Positions 1 to 10,478 are shown, counted from the first letter of the stretch. The stretch is DNA of 64,000 bases from an uncultured Bacteroidales bacterium (GCA_902790595.1 CADASL010000001.1:186001-250000); one strand, 5' to 3'. Made by a program: numbers and translations. Notes: generated from the letters alone by a model not told the origin.

Positions 1-1
1 T

Positions 2-1120
2 AACATTTCGGCTGGCATTAAAGGCGCGCGATTTGTGCCAAACAAGACGTGCCTTGTGTTCGATGAAATACAGGACTGCCCGAACGCCCGCTCATCGCTC
101 AAATTCTTCAAATTAGACGGTCGTTACGATGTTATTTGCACAGGTTCGCTTTTGGGGGTGAATGGCTACAAGTCGAAAGAGGAACAGCGGGAGGAGAGTG
201 CGGCATCGATTCCTGTTGGATTTGAGCAGATTGTCACTATGTATCCGATGGATTTTGAGGAGTGGCTGTGGGCAAACGGTATTGAAAATCAGCATATTGA
301 CTATCTGCGCGATTGTCTTAACAAGGAGATTCCTGTAAATGAGGCCATTCACCAACGGATGCGTCAGTTGTTGCTTCGCTATGTTGTGGTTGGAGGGATG
401 CCCGAGGCCGTTTCCGCATTCTTTAAGACCAACAATATGAACGAAGTTGCTGATATTCAGCGAGGAATCGTTGATACATACAAGGCCGATATGCTAAAAT
501 ATGCGTTACAGGAGGACAAGTCGCGCATCCGCGAGTGTTTTGAGTCGATTCCAGCGCAGTTGGCCAAAGAGAACAAGAAGTTTCAATATTCGACAATCAG
601 GAAAAGCGGGCGCTCGCGCGATTATCTGGGTTGTCTGCAATGGATTGAAGATGCGGGCATCATAAATAGATGTTACAACACTACAATCACCGAATTACCG
701 CTCAATGGCAATGCCATTCCCGATTGTTTTAAGGTTTATATGACTGATATTGGACTGTTGGTCAGTATGTTGGAGGATGGAACGGCGTGGAGCATTCTTC
801 AAGGCGATTTGCACGGCTATAAGGGTGCCATTTTCGAGAATCTTGCAGCTGACATTTTTGGTAAGATGGGGCGCAAACTCTATTATTTTCAGAAAGAAGG
901 CACTTTGGAACTTGATTTTTTGCTTCGATACAAAGGCGAGTGCTGTCCGTTGGAATGCAAAGCCCAATCGGGTAATGCCAAGTCGATGCGAACAGTACTG
1001 AAGAATCCCGACCACTATCACGTTTTTCACGGACTGAAAATTGGTGATTACAATGTCGGGCGCAACGGTGCCGTGCTTACATTGCCGTTTTATATGGCTT
1101 TTTTGCTTGATGAGTATTGA
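2..1120 (+). CDS. AAA-family ATPase with DUF4143 C-terminal domain (5' end outside window)
   Basis: The reading frame is open from the first codon of the window, so the N-terminus with the Walker A loop lies upstream. A Walker B-like stretch (CLVFDEIQD) appears at once, followed by an AAA_14-type core. The C-terminal part carries the DUF4143 signature, including ELDFLLRYKG...PLECKA, a PD-(D/E)XK-like arrangement. Proteins of this family (AAA_14 + DUF4143) are common in Bacteroidota and human-associated anaerobes; their function is poorly defined and sometimes linked to mobile or defence loci. The gene ends with TGA and is followed by 240 bp before aconitase, so it is probably a separate unit. 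Its native start cannot be given. Confidence 0.85.
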   Translation, partial: NISAGIKGARFVPNKTCLVFDEIQDCPNARSSLKFFKLDGRYDVICTGSLLGVNGYKSKEEQREESAASIPVGFEQIVTMYPMDFEEWLWANGIENQHIDYLRDCLNKEIPVNEAIHQRMRQLLLRYVVVGGMPEAVSAFFKTNNMNEVADIQRGIVDTYKADMLKYALQEDKSRIRECFESIPAQLAKENKKFQYSTIRKSGRSRDYLGCLQWIEDAGIINRCYNTTITELPLNGNAIPDCFKVYMTDIGLLVSMLEDGTAWSILQGDLHGYKGAIFENLAADIFGKMGRKLYYFQKEGTLELDFLLRYKGECCPLECKAQSGNAKSMRTVLKNPDHYHVFHGLKIGDYNVGRNGAVLTLPFYMAFLLDEY

Positions 1121-1217
1121 TAAAATCCATTTTTATCAGTTCATAAGTCTCTTTGGGGCTGAAATTAAGCAAAAAACGTAAAAAGCTGCAGCCGTAGGAA
1201 TAATGCCCCTAAAATGC

Positions 1218-1225
1218 TATCTTTG
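1218..1225 (+). promoter_or_regulatory. Possible -7 box of the aconitase promoter
   Basis: TATCTTTG fits the Bacteroidota -7 consensus TAnnTTTG and lies 137 bp before the aconitase start. No convincing TTG -33 box sits 19-21 bp upstream, so this is only a candidate. Confidence 0.35.
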
Positions 1226-1361
1226 CGATTTAAAAGCAGTGTCCGTACATTTATGCGGGAAAGATGCATAAATATTTGGCCGCTGGCTTTTGATGATTGT
1301 TTAAGATGTTGATTTACAATAATCGGGGAGAGGCCATCTTCCCAAAAAACACAAATAAATA

Positions 1362-3632
1362 ATGCTATTCGATTTAGAGATGATTGAGCAATTCTACAGC
1401 GAATTGCCCGCAAAAGTGGCCGCGGCACGCAAAATGCTGGGCCGTCCGATGACTTTGAGTGAGAAAATCCTATACGCGCACCTGTCGCCTGAGGCCGAGG
1501 TCCGCAAATACACACGCGGAGCCGACTACGCACTGTTTGCGCCCAACCGCGTGGCTATGCAGGACGCCACCGCACAAATGGCTCTGCTGCAGTTTATGAA
1601 CGCTGGCAAAAGCCGCACAATGGTGCCGTCAACTGTTCACTGCGACCACCTGATTCAAGCCAATGTGGGCGCAGAAAAAGACCTTGCAGTGGCCAACGAC
1701 CAAAACCGCGAGGTTTACGGCTTCCTGCACGACGTGGCCGCCAAATACGGAATCGGATTCTGGAAACCAGGAGCAGGAATCATCCACCAAGTGCTGCTTG
1801 AGAACTACGCCTTCCCTGGCGGAATGATGATTGGCACCGACTCGCACACCGTCAATGCTGGCGGCCTGGGAATGGTGGCCATTGGTGTTGGCGGTGCCGA
1901 CGCTGTTGACGTAATGGTTGGTCTGCCGTGGGAACTGAAAATGCCGAAACTCATCGGCATCCGCCTGACGGGAAAACTCAACGGCTGGGCATCGCCGAAG
2001 GATATTATTCTGAAGGTGGCTGGACTGCTCACCGTGAAGGGCGGAACAGGCTGCATTGTGGAGTATTTCGGCGAGGGAGCCGCCACGCTGTCGGCAACGG
2101 GCAAGGGCACCATTTGTAATATGGGCGCCGAAATCGGGGCAACCACTTCAATCTTCGCCTTCGACAAGAAAATGCACGAATACCTTTGCGCCACTGGCCG
2201 CGAGAAGATTGCCGCACTGGCCGAGAAGAACGCAGCCAATCTGGCAAGCGACCCCGAGGTTTACGCCAATCCCGAGAATTTCTACGACCAAATCATCGAT
2301 ATAAATCTCTCAGAAATAGAGCCTTACGTGAACGGACCGTTCTCGCCCGACCTTGCAACGCCAATCTCGCAGTTTGCCGACTATATCCGCAAGAACAACT
2401 ATCCCGAGAAAATGGAGGTTGGCCTGATTGGCTCGTGCACCAACTCGTCGTACGAGGATTTGGACCGCGCCGCATCGGTGGCTCGTCAGGCTAAAGAGAA
2501 GAATATCAAGGTGAAAGCCGAATTTATTGTGAGTCCTGGCTCGACTCAGGTGAAGAAAACCACCGACCGCGACGGTCAGATTGCCGCCTTCAAGGAGATT
2601 GGCGCGCTTGTTATGGCCAACGCCTGCGGCCCGTGCATCGGTCAGTGGGCACGCCACACCGACGACCCGACGGCCAAAAACAGCATCATTCACTCGTTCA
2701 ACCGCAACTTTGCCAAACGCACCGACGGCAACCCCAACACTCACGGGTTTGTGGCTTCGCCCGAACTGGTTACGGCAATGGCGATTTCGGGCTCAATGCT
2801 GTTCAACCCGCTGAAAGACAAACTTTTGACTGAAGACGGTCGCGAGGTTATGCTCGACGCGCCTGTGGGCGACGAACTGCCGAAAAGCGGCTTTGTGACT
2901 GACCCCGACGGCTTTATTGCACCGCCTGCCGACGGTTCGGCCATCGAGATTAAGGTGGACCCGAAGAGTGAGCGTCTGCAACTGCTGGAGCCGTTTGCCG
3001 AGTGGGACGGCAAGGATTTCGACAATCTGCAACTGCTCATCAAGGCCAAAGGCAAGTGCACCACCGACCACATCAGTATGGCGGGCAAATGGCTGCGCTT
3101 CCGCGGACACCTTGACAACATCAGCAACAACCTGCTGATTGGCGCCATCAACGCGTTCAACGGCGAGGCCAACAAGGTGCTCGACACTGCAACTGGCTCA
3201 TACACAGCCGTTCCCGACCTTGCACGCTCGTACAAGGCTCGCGGGCTGCGCAGCATAATCATTGGCGACGAGAACTACGGCGAGGGTTCGAGCCGCGAGC
3301 ACGCCGCTATGGAGCCGCGTCATCTAGGTGCGGCGGTGGTTCTGGCCAAATCGTTCGCCCGAATCCACGAGACCAACCTGAAGAAACAGGGTATGCTGGC
3401 GCTCACATTCGCCGATAAGGCCGATTATGAGAAAATCCGCGAGAACGACACCTTCGCCATCAGCGGCCTGACATCGTTCAGCGCTGGCGTGCCGTTGAAA
3501 ATGACCATCCGCCACGCCGACGGAACACAGGAGCAAATAACTGTAAATCACACTTATAACGCGGCTCAAATTGAATGGTTCAAGGTGGGCGGCGCATTGA
3601 ATCAAATTCGTAAACAATCTAAAAACAAATAA
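1362..3632 (+). CDS. acnA: Aconitate hydratase
   Basis: Cytoplasmic 4Fe-4S enzyme that isomerises citrate to isocitrate. The 756-residue protein has the full aconitase layout: the three-domain catalytic half with cluster cysteines in [10 protein letters not shown] and [10 protein letters not shown], and the C-terminal swivel domain with the [19 protein letters not shown] loop. Length fits the mitochondrial-like aconitase type found in Bacteroidota. The ATG follows an A-rich leader (ACAAATAAATA). The isocitrate dehydrogenase gene starts four bases after its stop, so the two are cotranscribed, and citrate synthase follows. Together they form the citrate-to-2-oxoglutarate branch that supplies glutamate in anaerobic Bacteroidales. 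Confidence 0.97.
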   Translation: MLFDLEMIEQFYSELPAKVAAARKMLGRPMTLSEKILYAHLSPEAEVRKYTRGADYALFAPNRVAMQDATAQMALLQFMNAGKSRTMVPSTVHCDHLIQANVGAEKDLAVANDQNREVYGFLHDVAAKYGIGFWKPGAGIIHQVLLENYAFPGGMMIGTDSHTVNAGGLGMVAIGVGGADAVDVMVGLPWELKMPKLIGIRLTGKLNGWASPKDIILKVAGLLTVKGGTGCIVEYFGEGAATLSATGKGTICNMGAEIGATTSIFAFDKKMHEYLCATGREKIAALAEKNAANLASDPEVYANPENFYDQIIDINLSEIEPYVNGPFSPDLATPISQFADYIRKNNYPEKMEVGLIGSCTNSSYEDLDRAASVARQAKEKNIKVKAEFIVSPGSTQVKKTTDRDGQIAAFKEIGALVMANACGPCIGQWARHTDDPTAKNSIIHSFNRNFAKRTDGNPNTHGFVASPELVTAMAISGSMLFNPLKDKLLTEDGREVMLDAPVGDELPKSGFVTDPDGFIAPPADGSAIEIKVDPKSERLQLLEPFAEWDGKDFDNLQLLIKAKGKCTTDHISMAGKWLRFRGHLDNISNNLLIGAINAFNGEANKVLDTATGSYTAVPDLARSYKARGLRSIIIGDENYGEGSSREHAAMEPRHLGAAVVLAKSFARIHETNLKKQGMLALTFADKADYEKIRENDTFAISGLTSFSAGVPLKMTIRHADGTQEQITVNHTYNAAQIEWFKVGGALNQIRKQSKNK

Positions 3633-3636
3633 AACT

Positions 3637-4899
3637 ATGGCAGAGAAAATCACAATCAGCAACGGTAAACTCAACGTTCCTAACAACCCCGTAATCCCCT
3701 TCATCGAGGGCGACGGAATCGGCCGCGACATCTGGCCTGCATCGCAAAAAGTAATGGACGCGGCTGTGGAGAAATACTACGGCGGCAAGCGCAAAATTGA
3801 GTGGAAAGAGGTTCTGGCGGGCGAAAAAGCCTTCAACGCCACTGGCAGTTGGCTTCCCGACGAGACTCTGGACGCTTTCCGCGAATATCTGGTAGGCATC
3901 AAGGGCCCGCTGACAACCCCGATTGGCGGCGGCATCCGCTCGCTCAACGTGGCTCTGCGTCAGACACTCGACCTTTACGTATGCCTGCGCCCCGTGCAGT
4001 ATTACGAGGGCACACCGTCGCCTGTGAAGCGCCCCGAGTTGGTTGATATGTGCATCTTCCGCGAGAACACCGAGGATATTTACGCTGGCATTGAATATAT
4101 GAACGGCACGCCTGAAAATTTGAAAATCAAGAAGTTCCTGATTGAGGAAATGGGCGTTAAGAAGATTCGCTTCCCCGAGTCGTCGAGCATCGGCATCAAG
4201 CCTGTGAGCCAAGAAGGCACCGAGCGCCTTGTCCGCGCGGCCATTCAGTACGCCATCGACCACAAAAAACCGTCGGTTACGTTTGTGCATAAGGGCAACA
4301 TTATGAAGTTCACCGAAGGTGCGTTCAAGATTTGGGGCTACGAACTGGCCGAGCGCGAGTTCGCCGACAAGGTTTACACCTGGAACCAATGGGAGGCCCG
4401 CAAGAAGGAAGTTGGCGAGGAGACGGCCAACGCCGAAATGGACGCAGCGGCAAAATCGGGCAAAATCATCATAAAAGATTGTATTGCAGACGCTTTCCTG
4501 CAGCAGATTCTGACCCGTCCTGCCGAGTATTCGGTGATTGCAACGCTGAACCTGAACGGCGACTATATTTCAGACGCTCTGGCAGCCTGCGTGGGCGGCA
4601 TCGGCATTGCACCTGGAGCCAACATCAACTATCAGAGCGGATACGCCATTTTTGAGGCAACTCACGGAACTGCACCGAAATACACTGGCAAGAACGTTTC
4701 GAACCCGGGCTCGCTGCTGCTTTCAGGCGCTATGATGCTCGACTATATGGGCTGGACCGAGGCCGCCGACGGCATCCGCAAGGCTATGAGCAAAACCATC
4801 TCGCAGAAAACCGTCACCTACGACCTGCACCGAATGATGGAAGGCGCCACAAAACTCTCGACATCGGAATTCGCTGACGCGCTGATTAAAAATTTGTAA
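3637..4899 (+). CDS. icd: Isocitrate dehydrogenase, NADP-dependent
   Basis: Oxidatively decarboxylates isocitrate to 2-oxoglutarate. The 420-residue protein is close to the Escherichia coli homodimeric Icd: substrate loop [46 protein letters not shown], and the C-terminal [17 protein letters not shown]. The Lys-Tyr pair after TAP and the YDLHR segment match residues that select NADP in E. coli Icd, so NADP use is inferred. It starts 4 bp after aconitase and reads into a 161-bp spacer with repeat arrays before gltA. Confidence 0.96.
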   Translation: MAEKITISNGKLNVPNNPVIPFIEGDGIGRDIWPASQKVMDAAVEKYYGGKRKIEWKEVLAGEKAFNATGSWLPDETLDAFREYLVGIKGPLTTPIGGGIRSLNVALRQTLDLYVCLRPVQYYEGTPSPVKRPELVDMCIFRENTEDIYAGIEYMNGTPENLKIKKFLIEEMGVKKIRFPESSSIGIKPVSQEGTERLVRAAIQYAIDHKKPSVTFVHKGNIMKFTEGAFKIWGYELAEREFADKVYTWNQWEARKKEVGEETANAEMDAAAKSGKIIIKDCIADAFLQQILTRPAEYSVIATLNLNGDYISDALAACVGGIGIAPGANINYQSGYAIFEATHGTAPKYTGKNVSNPGSLLLSGAMMLDYMGWTEAADGIRKAMSKTISQKTVTYDLHRMMEGATKLSTSEFADALIKNL

Positions 4900-4942
4900 T
4901 TAGGCATTAGATTAAAGAGTTTTGAACAACGAATATGTAAAT

Positions 4943-4970
4943 GGTGTTGGGTGTTAGGTGTTAGGTGTTG
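4943..4970. repeat. Heptamer array GGTGTT(A/G) x4
   Basis: Four perfect-phase 7-bp units (GGTGTTG, GGTGTTA, GGTGTTA, GGTGTTG) in the spacer between icd and gltA. The spacer begins right at the icd stop with TTAGGCATTAG, another unit type of the same intergenic family. The same GGTGTTA units recur near 10244. Confidence 0.85.
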
Positions 4971-4974
4971 GTAG

Positions 4975-4994
4975 GGACGCGATTCATCGCGTCC
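4975..4994. repeat. Dispersed palindrome GGACGCGAT-TC-ATCGCGTCC
   Basis: Nine-base perfect arms around a 2-base centre. A second copy with a fully symmetric centre is at 54611-54630, and both are preceded by GTAG, so this is a dispersed element rather than a site belonging to gltA. It is not followed by a T-run and so is not an intrinsic terminator. Confidence 0.8.
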
Positions 4995-5012
4995 GAATTG
5001 CCGAAACAACCG

Positions 5013-5052
5013 ATTCACCAATTCACCAATTAAACAGTTAAACGATTAAACA
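5013..5052. repeat. Octamer array ATTCACCA/ATTAAACA x5
   Basis: Five 8-bp units (ATTCACCA twice, ATTAAACA, GTTAAACG, ATTAAACA) running to within 8 bp of the gltA start. The same sequence in reverse complement lies at 34291-34338 upstream of gyrB, which is on the minus strand, so orientation relative to the downstream gene is the same in both places. Confidence 0.8.
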
Positions 5053-5060
5053 ACAAGAAA

Positions 5061-6404
5061 ATGGAGAATTTCATTTCCGACGTTTCAAGATTAGTTGGCC
5101 AATCGTGCCAAATCGACAAGGACCTGTTCGACAAATACAACGTTAAGCGCGGTCTGCGCAATGCCGACGGTTCGGGCGTTCTGGTCGGGCTGACAAGCAT
5201 CGGCGATGTGGTTGGCTACCGCCGTGAGGGCGACACGCTGATACCCACCGAAGGCGACCTGCGCTACCGCGGATTCCCAATCCGTGAGTTGGTGAAGGGC
5301 TTTCAGAAGGAGAACCGCCACGGCTTTGAGGAGACAACCTTCCTGCTGCTCACTGGCAAACTGCCCACATCGCTGCAATTGGCCGAAATGACAACCCATC
5401 TGGCAAGCAAGCGCGATTTGGACGACTCGTTCGTCAATATGATTCTCACCCTTCGCGGCCGCGACCTGATGAATATGCTGTCGCGTTCGGTGCTGATTCT
5501 CTACACTTTGGACGATACGGCAGAAGACTATTCGCTGCCATCGCTCGTTAAGCAGTCGCTCAATCTGATTGCCAAACTGCCGATAATTGTGGCTTACTCG
5601 TATCAGGGAATGCGCCACTCATTCTATCGCAAATCGCTGGTAATCAGACACCCGCAGGCCAATCTGTCAGCAGCGGAGAACTTCCTGTATCTGCTCAAGG
5701 GCAACAAATACACGCCGCTCGAGGCCGAAATTCTCGACCTGATGATGATTCTGCACGCAGAGCACGGCGGCGGCAACAACTCAACGTTCACAATGCGCCT
5801 TGTGTCGTCGGCAATGACCGACACCTATTCGGCCACAGCCGCTGCCATTGGCTCGCTAAAAGGCCGCTTGCACGGCGGCGCCAACCTTCAGGTTCTGGAG
5901 ATGATGACCAACATCAAGAAGAACGTGAAGAACTGGAACGACAAGGAGGAGATTAAGTCGTACTTGATGAAGATTCTGCGCAAGGAGGCTTACGACCGTT
6001 CGGGCAAGATTTACGGCATCGGACACGCCGTCTATACACTCTCTGACCCGCGCGCCCAACTGCTGAAAACCAAGGCAATAGAACTGGCCAAAGCCAAAGG
6101 TCTTGAGGCCGAACTGCAACTCTATCTGAACATTGAGGAACTGGCGCCCAAAGCACTCGCCGAGTACAAGAACGGCAACGTGAAGCCCGTCTGCGCCAAT
6201 GTCGATTTCTTCAGCGGCTTTGTGTATGAGGCCATCGAGATTCCGCACGAACTGTTCACGCCAATGTTCGCCATTGCACGTATGTCGGGCTGGGCAGCCC
6301 ACCGCCTTGAGGAGATGACCTTCGCATCGCGCCGCATCATCCGCCCGGCTTACAAGAACATCCTGCAAAACGAGTACCACTATGTTCCGCTGCAGGATAG
6401 GTAA
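5061..6404 (+). CDS. gltA: Citrate synthase
   Basis: Condenses oxaloacetate and acetyl-CoA to citrate. The 447-residue sequence keeps the two catalytic histidines (GRLHGGANLQV and GIGHAVYTLSDPRA) and the catalytic aspartate region (ANVDFFSGFVYEA). It has the N-terminal extension typical of the Bacteroidota citrate synthase group. It completes the acn-icd-gltA block; whether it is read from the acn promoter or from within the repeat-filled 161-bp spacer cannot be seen. A terminator-like hairpin lies 78 bp downstream. Confidence 0.97.
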   Translation: MENFISDVSRLVGQSCQIDKDLFDKYNVKRGLRNADGSGVLVGLTSIGDVVGYRREGDTLIPTEGDLRYRGFPIRELVKGFQKENRHGFEETTFLLLTGKLPTSLQLAEMTTHLASKRDLDDSFVNMILTLRGRDLMNMLSRSVLILYTLDDTAEDYSLPSLVKQSLNLIAKLPIIVAYSYQGMRHSFYRKSLVIRHPQANLSAAENFLYLLKGNKYTPLEAEILDLMMILHAEHGGGNNSTFTMRLVSSAMTDTYSATAAAIGSLKGRLHGGANLQVLEMMTNIKKNVKNWNDKEEIKSYLMKILRKEAYDRSGKIYGIGHAVYTLSDPRAQLLKTKAIELAKAKGLEAELQLYLNIEELAPKALAEYKNGNVKPVCANVDFFSGFVYEAIEIPHELFTPMFAIARMSGWAAHRLEEMTFASRRIIRPAYKNILQNEYHYVPLQDR

Positions 6405-6482
6405 AGGAGAGTTAGGCGTTATGAATTACGAATCGTTAATTCAACTTAAAACTTAGTACTTCAATAACTTAAAACTAAAAAT

Positions 6483-6513
6483 AGCGAAGTCGGATAGGGG
6501 CTTCGCTTTTTTT
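6483..6513 (+). terminator. Intrinsic terminator after gltA
   Basis: Arms AGCGAAG and CTTCGCT form a 7-bp stem with an 11-base loop, followed directly by a run of T. It closes the TCA-branch operon. Confidence 0.8.
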
Positions 6514-6697
6514 GTGGCGGTTGCAATGCGGTTATGCTTTATTCAAAAACTTCGGTTCAATTTGGATTCGTTTGGTTAGCGCTAAAAATCAGTGTTATCA
6601 GTGTAATCTGTGCGAAAACAAAATAGTCAGCGTATCTATAAGCCTTTCCACACTCTCTTAACTTTTGATATATTTGGCCGTTTATTTTTCGAACGCA

Positions 6698-7738
6698 ATG
6701 AACAGTTTTGCAATATACCGGTTGCCGCACGCCGCAAGCTGCACGCTCATTGAGCAGACGACGGGCGAACCTAAGACGTTTCTGTCGTGTACCGGGCTCG
6801 ACGGCCGCCGCGGGTTTGTGGTAGCGCCGTTCTGCGCCGAGCCGGGCCGGCCAATCGTGCTTATCAAACCCGACAAGGTGACCGAAATGCCTGTCGAATT
6901 GGGCTCTTTGACCGATGCCGATATGCTGCCGGCGGTTGTCCGCAGACAGGAATATTCGGCTGATTTTGAGCGTTTTCATAGTCAGCTGGCGCAGGGGCGC
7001 TTCCGCAAGATTGTGCTGGCGCGATGTGCCACCGAGCAGACGTCGGCGCAAATACCGCCGATTGAGCTGTTCCAACGCGCGTGCAGGCTCTATCCGCGGC
7101 TCTATATCGCACTTGTAAACACGCCGCAGAGCGGAATGTGGCTCATTGCTTCGCCCGAAATCCTGCTCGAGAACGCCGGCGGCCACTGGCTCACCATTGC
7201 CCTGGCCGGAACAATGCAACTCGATGAGAATGAGCTGAATGGCGAAGGTGAGCAAATCCATTGGTCAACCAAGAACATTCAGGAACAGCGCTATGTGGCC
7301 TCGTATGTGGGCGAGTGCCTGAAGCAGTTCAATATCGATTACACCGAAAACGGCCCGCGCACCGTGCGTGTGGCCAATCTGGTGCATTTGCGCAGCGATT
7401 TCGCCTTCGATATGGACCCAAGCTCAATGGGCGGCCTGCTCGACCGGCTGCACCCGACACCGGCCGTGTGCGGACTTCCGAAGGCCGAAACGTTCGATTT
7501 CATTCTCAACAACGAACACACGCCGCGCCTTTACTACAGCGGCTTCACAGGTCCGCTGGGCATTGGCGGCGAAACTCATTTGTACGTATCGCTACGCTGT
7601 ATGAAAATAGTTGACAATCAATATAATCTGTACGCTGGCGGCGGACTGCTCACCGAGAGCAACGAGGCAACGGAATGGCAGGAAACCGAAGCGAAACTCG
7701 AAACAATGCGAAAATGTATTGCAACAAAACAAATGTGA
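6698..7738 (+). CDS. menF: Isochorismate synthase (chorismate-binding enzyme)
   Basis: First committed step of menaquinone synthesis, chorismate to isochorismate. The C-terminal half carries the chorismate-binding fold: KIVLARC, MWLIASPEILLE, ALAGTMQ, RTVRVANLVHLRSDF, LHPTPAVCGLPK, YYSGFTGPLG, LYAGGGLLTESNEATEW. ATG at 6698 (MNSFAIYRLPHA) is preferred over a TTG 33 bases upstream in the same frame. The coding end overlaps menD by 25 bp, which supports translational coupling and assigns the role to menaquinone rather than siderophore synthesis. Confidence 0.92.
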   Translation: MNSFAIYRLPHAASCTLIEQTTGEPKTFLSCTGLDGRRGFVVAPFCAEPGRPIVLIKPDKVTEMPVELGSLTDADMLPAVVRRQEYSADFERFHSQLAQGRFRKIVLARCATEQTSAQIPPIELFQRACRLYPRLYIALVNTPQSGMWLIASPEILLENAGGHWLTIALAGTMQLDENELNGEGEQIHWSTKNIQEQRYVASYVGECLKQFNIDYTENGPRTVRVANLVHLRSDFAFDMDPSSMGGLLDRLHPTPAVCGLPKAETFDFILNNEHTPRLYYSGFTGPLGIGGETHLYVSLRCMKIVDNQYNLYAGGGLLTESNEATEWQETEAKLETMRKCIATKQM

Positions 7739-9351
7739 ACATACTCACGTCGCTGCTGGTGGCTCACGGCGTGCGCCGGGCGGTTGTCTGCCCCGGAAGC
7801 CGCAACGCCGCTATTGTCCACAATCTGAACGAATGTCCTGATATTGAGTGCTTTCCGGTTACCGATGAGCGCTCGGCCGGATTTTTCGCCATTGGCATTG
7901 CGCAGGCAACCGGCGAGGCGGTGGCGGTCTGCGTCACTTCGGGGTCGGCGTTGCTGAACCTGGCACCGGCTGTGGCCGAGGCTCATTATCTGCACGTTCC
8001 GTTGATTGTTGTTTCGGCCGACCGTCCGCAGCAGTGGATTGACCAACTCGACGGTCAAACGCTTCTGCAGCCCGGCGCTCTGGGCTGCTTTGTGCGGAAA
8101 ACGGTGCAGCTGCCCGAGCCCGCCAATGCCGACGAGCGCTGGTATTGCAACCGCCTTGTGAACGAAGCTCTGATTGAGGCGCAGCAGGGGCCCGTCCATA
8201 TCAACGTGCCCATTACCGAGCCGCTTTTCTGTTTCGATGTGCCGCAGTTGCCCGCCGAGCGCGTCATTCGCCGCTATTTTCCGAGTTCAGATGTCCGTTT
8301 GCCGGACGATTTTCTGACCGATTTGCGCCACTCGCACCGGCCGCTAATTATCGTCGGTCAATGCGGCAAACCGCTGAATATCAATATCGACGAACCCGAT
8401 GCGCCGATAGTTTTACACGAAGCGCTGTCGGTTTTCAACCGCACTTGCAATGCTGATGAGGCGCTGGCCGGAGCAACGCCCGACACCTTGCAGCCCGACC
8501 TTGTGATTTACGTCGGCGACGCCATTGTGAGCAAGCGCCTGAAAGCCTTTGTGCGCAAGTCGGCAGGGGCGAAGACGTGGCGTGTAGGTGCCGACGGCAA
8601 CGTCGAAGATACATTCCAAAACCTGTGCGGCATTATTGTCGGCCGCCCCGAGAGCGTTATGCCTGAGGTTTGGCGTGCTGTCAAGGCTTGCGCCGATACC
8701 GATGCTGATTTTGCAAACGCTTGGCGCACAACCATTTCCGATGCCCGTACCAAATCGCGGGCCTACAATCCCGACTATTCGCAGGTAATGGCCGTAAAGC
8801 TCTTTGAGCAGAAAATTGAGCTGGCGGCCGCCGATTGTTTTGTGCATTATGCAAACTCAATATCTGTCAGATTGGCAAATATTTACGCCAACCATTTTGT
8901 CTGGTGCAACCGTGGCGTGAACGGTATCGAGGGCTCGCTCTCGACGGCTGCGGGCTTTTCGGCCGCGACCGACAAAACCACCTTCTGCGTCATTGGCGAC
9001 CTGAGTTTCTTCTACGACCAAAACGCCCTTTGGAACCAAAACTTAAAGGGAAACTTCCGTATATTGCTGATAAACAATGGATGTGGCGCAATTTTCAACC
9101 AACTGCCCGGTCTTGACAAAAGTGCCGCCCGCAACCGTTTCGTGGCGGCCGAACACAACACAACGGCAATGGGTATCTGTCAGCAGAACAATGTTTTATA
9201 CCTTTCTGCACACAATCAGTACGAACTTGCCGCCGGTCTCGACGAGCTGTTCACGTTGCATAGCGACAGACCGATACTGCTCGAAGTGCTTACTTCGGCG
9301 CAGACCGACGAAAAAAACTTCCGAGAAATAACTTTAAATAACAATCGATAA
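7714..9351 (+). CDS. menD: SEPHCHC synthase, thiamine-diphosphate dependent
   Basis: Adds the succinyl semialdehyde unit from 2-oxoglutarate to isochorismate. Seen in the sequence: N-terminal VAHGVRRAVVCPGSRNA with the Pro-Gly-Ser-Arg motif, DERSAGFFAIGIAQATG, TSGSALLNLAPAVAEA, and the ThDP/Mg site GDLSFFYDQNALWN. The ATG at 7714 (MYCNKTNVNILTSLL) overlaps menF by 25 bp; an in-frame GTG at 7735 is an alternative. The length, about 546 residues, fits the family. Confidence 0.95.
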   Translation: MYCNKTNVNILTSLLVAHGVRRAVVCPGSRNAAIVHNLNECPDIECFPVTDERSAGFFAIGIAQATGEAVAVCVTSGSALLNLAPAVAEAHYLHVPLIVVSADRPQQWIDQLDGQTLLQPGALGCFVRKTVQLPEPANADERWYCNRLVNEALIEAQQGPVHINVPITEPLFCFDVPQLPAERVIRRYFPSSDVRLPDDFLTDLRHSHRPLIIVGQCGKPLNINIDEPDAPIVLHEALSVFNRTCNADEALAGATPDTLQPDLVIYVGDAIVSKRLKAFVRKSAGAKTWRVGADGNVEDTFQNLCGIIVGRPESVMPEVWRAVKACADTDADFANAWRTTISDARTKSRAYNPDYSQVMAVKLFEQKIELAAADCFVHYANSISVRLANIYANHFVWCNRGVNGIEGSLSTAAGFSAATDKTTFCVIGDLSFFYDQNALWNQNLKGNFRILLINNGCGAIFNQLPGLDKSAARNRFVAAEHNTTAMGICQQNNVLYLSAHNQYELAAGLDELFTLHSDRPILLEVLTSAQTDEKNFREITLNNNR

Positions 9352-9372
9352 CAATCAGAAAAACATATTATT

Positions 9373-10188
9373 ATGAGAGAGTGGAAAACTATTCGCGAGT
9401 TTGAGGAGATTCTGTTTGAGGAGTACAACGGAATTGCCAAGATAACCATTAACCGGCCGCGCTACCGCAACGCTTTCACGCCAAAAACAACGTGGGAGCT
9501 GTCGCAGGCCTTCACGCTTTGCCGCGAGATGCAAGACATTAGTGTTGTGATACTTACGGGTGCCGGCGACAAGGCGTTCTGCAGCGGCGGCGATATGCAC
9601 GTGAAAGGACGCGGCGGCTATATCGACGAGGCCGGCGTGCCGCGTTTGAGCGTGCTCGACGTGCAGATGCAAATCCGCCGTCTGCCCAAACCGGTCATTG
9701 CAATGGTCAACGGCTATGCCATTGGTGGCGGCCACGTGCTGCACCTGGTTTGCGACCTGACAATCGCTTCTGAAAACGCCATTTTCGGACAGACGGGACC
9801 CAAGGTCGGCTCGTTCGACGCTGGCTTTGGAGCGTCGTATCTGGCGCGGATTGTGGGGCAGAAGAAGGCCCGCGAAATCTGGTTCCTTTGCCGTCAGTAT
9901 TCGGCGCAGGAGGCCGATCGGATGGGACTTGTGAACAAGGTTGTGCCACTCGAACGCCTTGAGGATGAATGCGTTGAGTGGGCCGAGACAATGATGGAGC
10001 GCTCGCCGCTGGCATTGCGGATGATTAAGGCCGGTTTGAACGCAGAACTCGACGGACAGGCTGGTATTCAGGAACTTGCAGGCGACGCCACAATGCTCTA
10101 CTATTTCCTCGACGAGGCTCAGGAAGGAGGCCGCGCATTCCTCGAAAAACGCAAACCCGATTTCAAAAAATACCCGAAACTGCCGTAG
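9373..10188 (+). CDS. menB: 1,4-dihydroxy-2-naphthoyl-CoA synthase
   Basis: Crotonase-fold enzyme that closes the naphthoquinone ring from O-succinylbenzoyl-CoA. The 271-residue sequence has the family hallmarks: [27 protein letters not shown], the oxyanion-hole segment [20 protein letters not shown] and [18 protein letters not shown]. It lies 21 bp after menD. Its stop codon TAG is followed within about 15 bases by the long repeat block that separates it from menC. Confidence 0.96.
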   Translation: MREWKTIREFEEILFEEYNGIAKITINRPRYRNAFTPKTTWELSQAFTLCREMQDISVVILTGAGDKAFCSGGDMHVKGRGGYIDEAGVPRLSVLDVQMQIRRLPKPVIAMVNGYAIGGGHVLHLVCDLTIASENAIFGQTGPKVGSFDAGFGASYLARIVGQKKAREIWFLCRQYSAQEADRMGLVNKVVPLERLEDECVEWAETMMERSPLALRMIKAGLNAELDGQAGIQELAGDATMLYYFLDEAQEGGRAFLEKRKPDFKKYPKLP

Positions 10189-10202
10189 ATATTTAGGAGG
10201 TA

Positions 10203-10264
10203 GGATTTAGGATTTAGAATTTAGAATTTAGGATTTAGAAAATGGTGTTAGGTGTTGGGTGTTA
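10203..10264. repeat. Heptamer arrays GGATTTA and GGTGTTA
   Basis: Five 7-bp units GGATTTA/GAATTTA (10203-10237), then a GAAAATG unit, then GGTGTTA, GGTGTTG, GGTGTTA in almost unbroken 7-bp phase. This is the first part of the 394-bp menB-menC gap, in which I see no gene. Confidence 0.85.
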
Positions 10265-10443
10265 GGCACTATGCATTAGTTAATTACGAATTATGAATTA
10301 CGATTCATTACACTTTACTCATTAAACATTAAGTTTTAGGCATTAGGCACTAGGCATTAGTTAATTACGAATTATGAATTACGATTCATTGCACTTTACT
10401 CATTAAACATTAGGTTTTAGGCATTAGGCACTAGGCATTAGGC
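10265..10443. repeat. 81-bp tandem repeat, about 2.2 copies
   Basis: The block beginning GGCACTA at 10265 recurs at 10346 and starts again at 10427, an exact 81-bp period with only three or so substitutions between the two full copies. Inside each copy much of the sequence can be parsed into 7-bp words (GGCACTA, GGCATTA, GTTAATT, ACGAATT, ATGAATT), so a short-period array seems to have been secondarily duplicated. Confidence 0.9.
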
Positions 10444-10478
10444 ATTAGTCAATTTCAAATCCGCCTAACTCGCTCATT

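Noticed and set aside
2..1120. AAA/DUF4143 protein as part of a defence island
   Set aside because: Only one gene end is seen and the neighbours are core metabolism; no evidence in the window.
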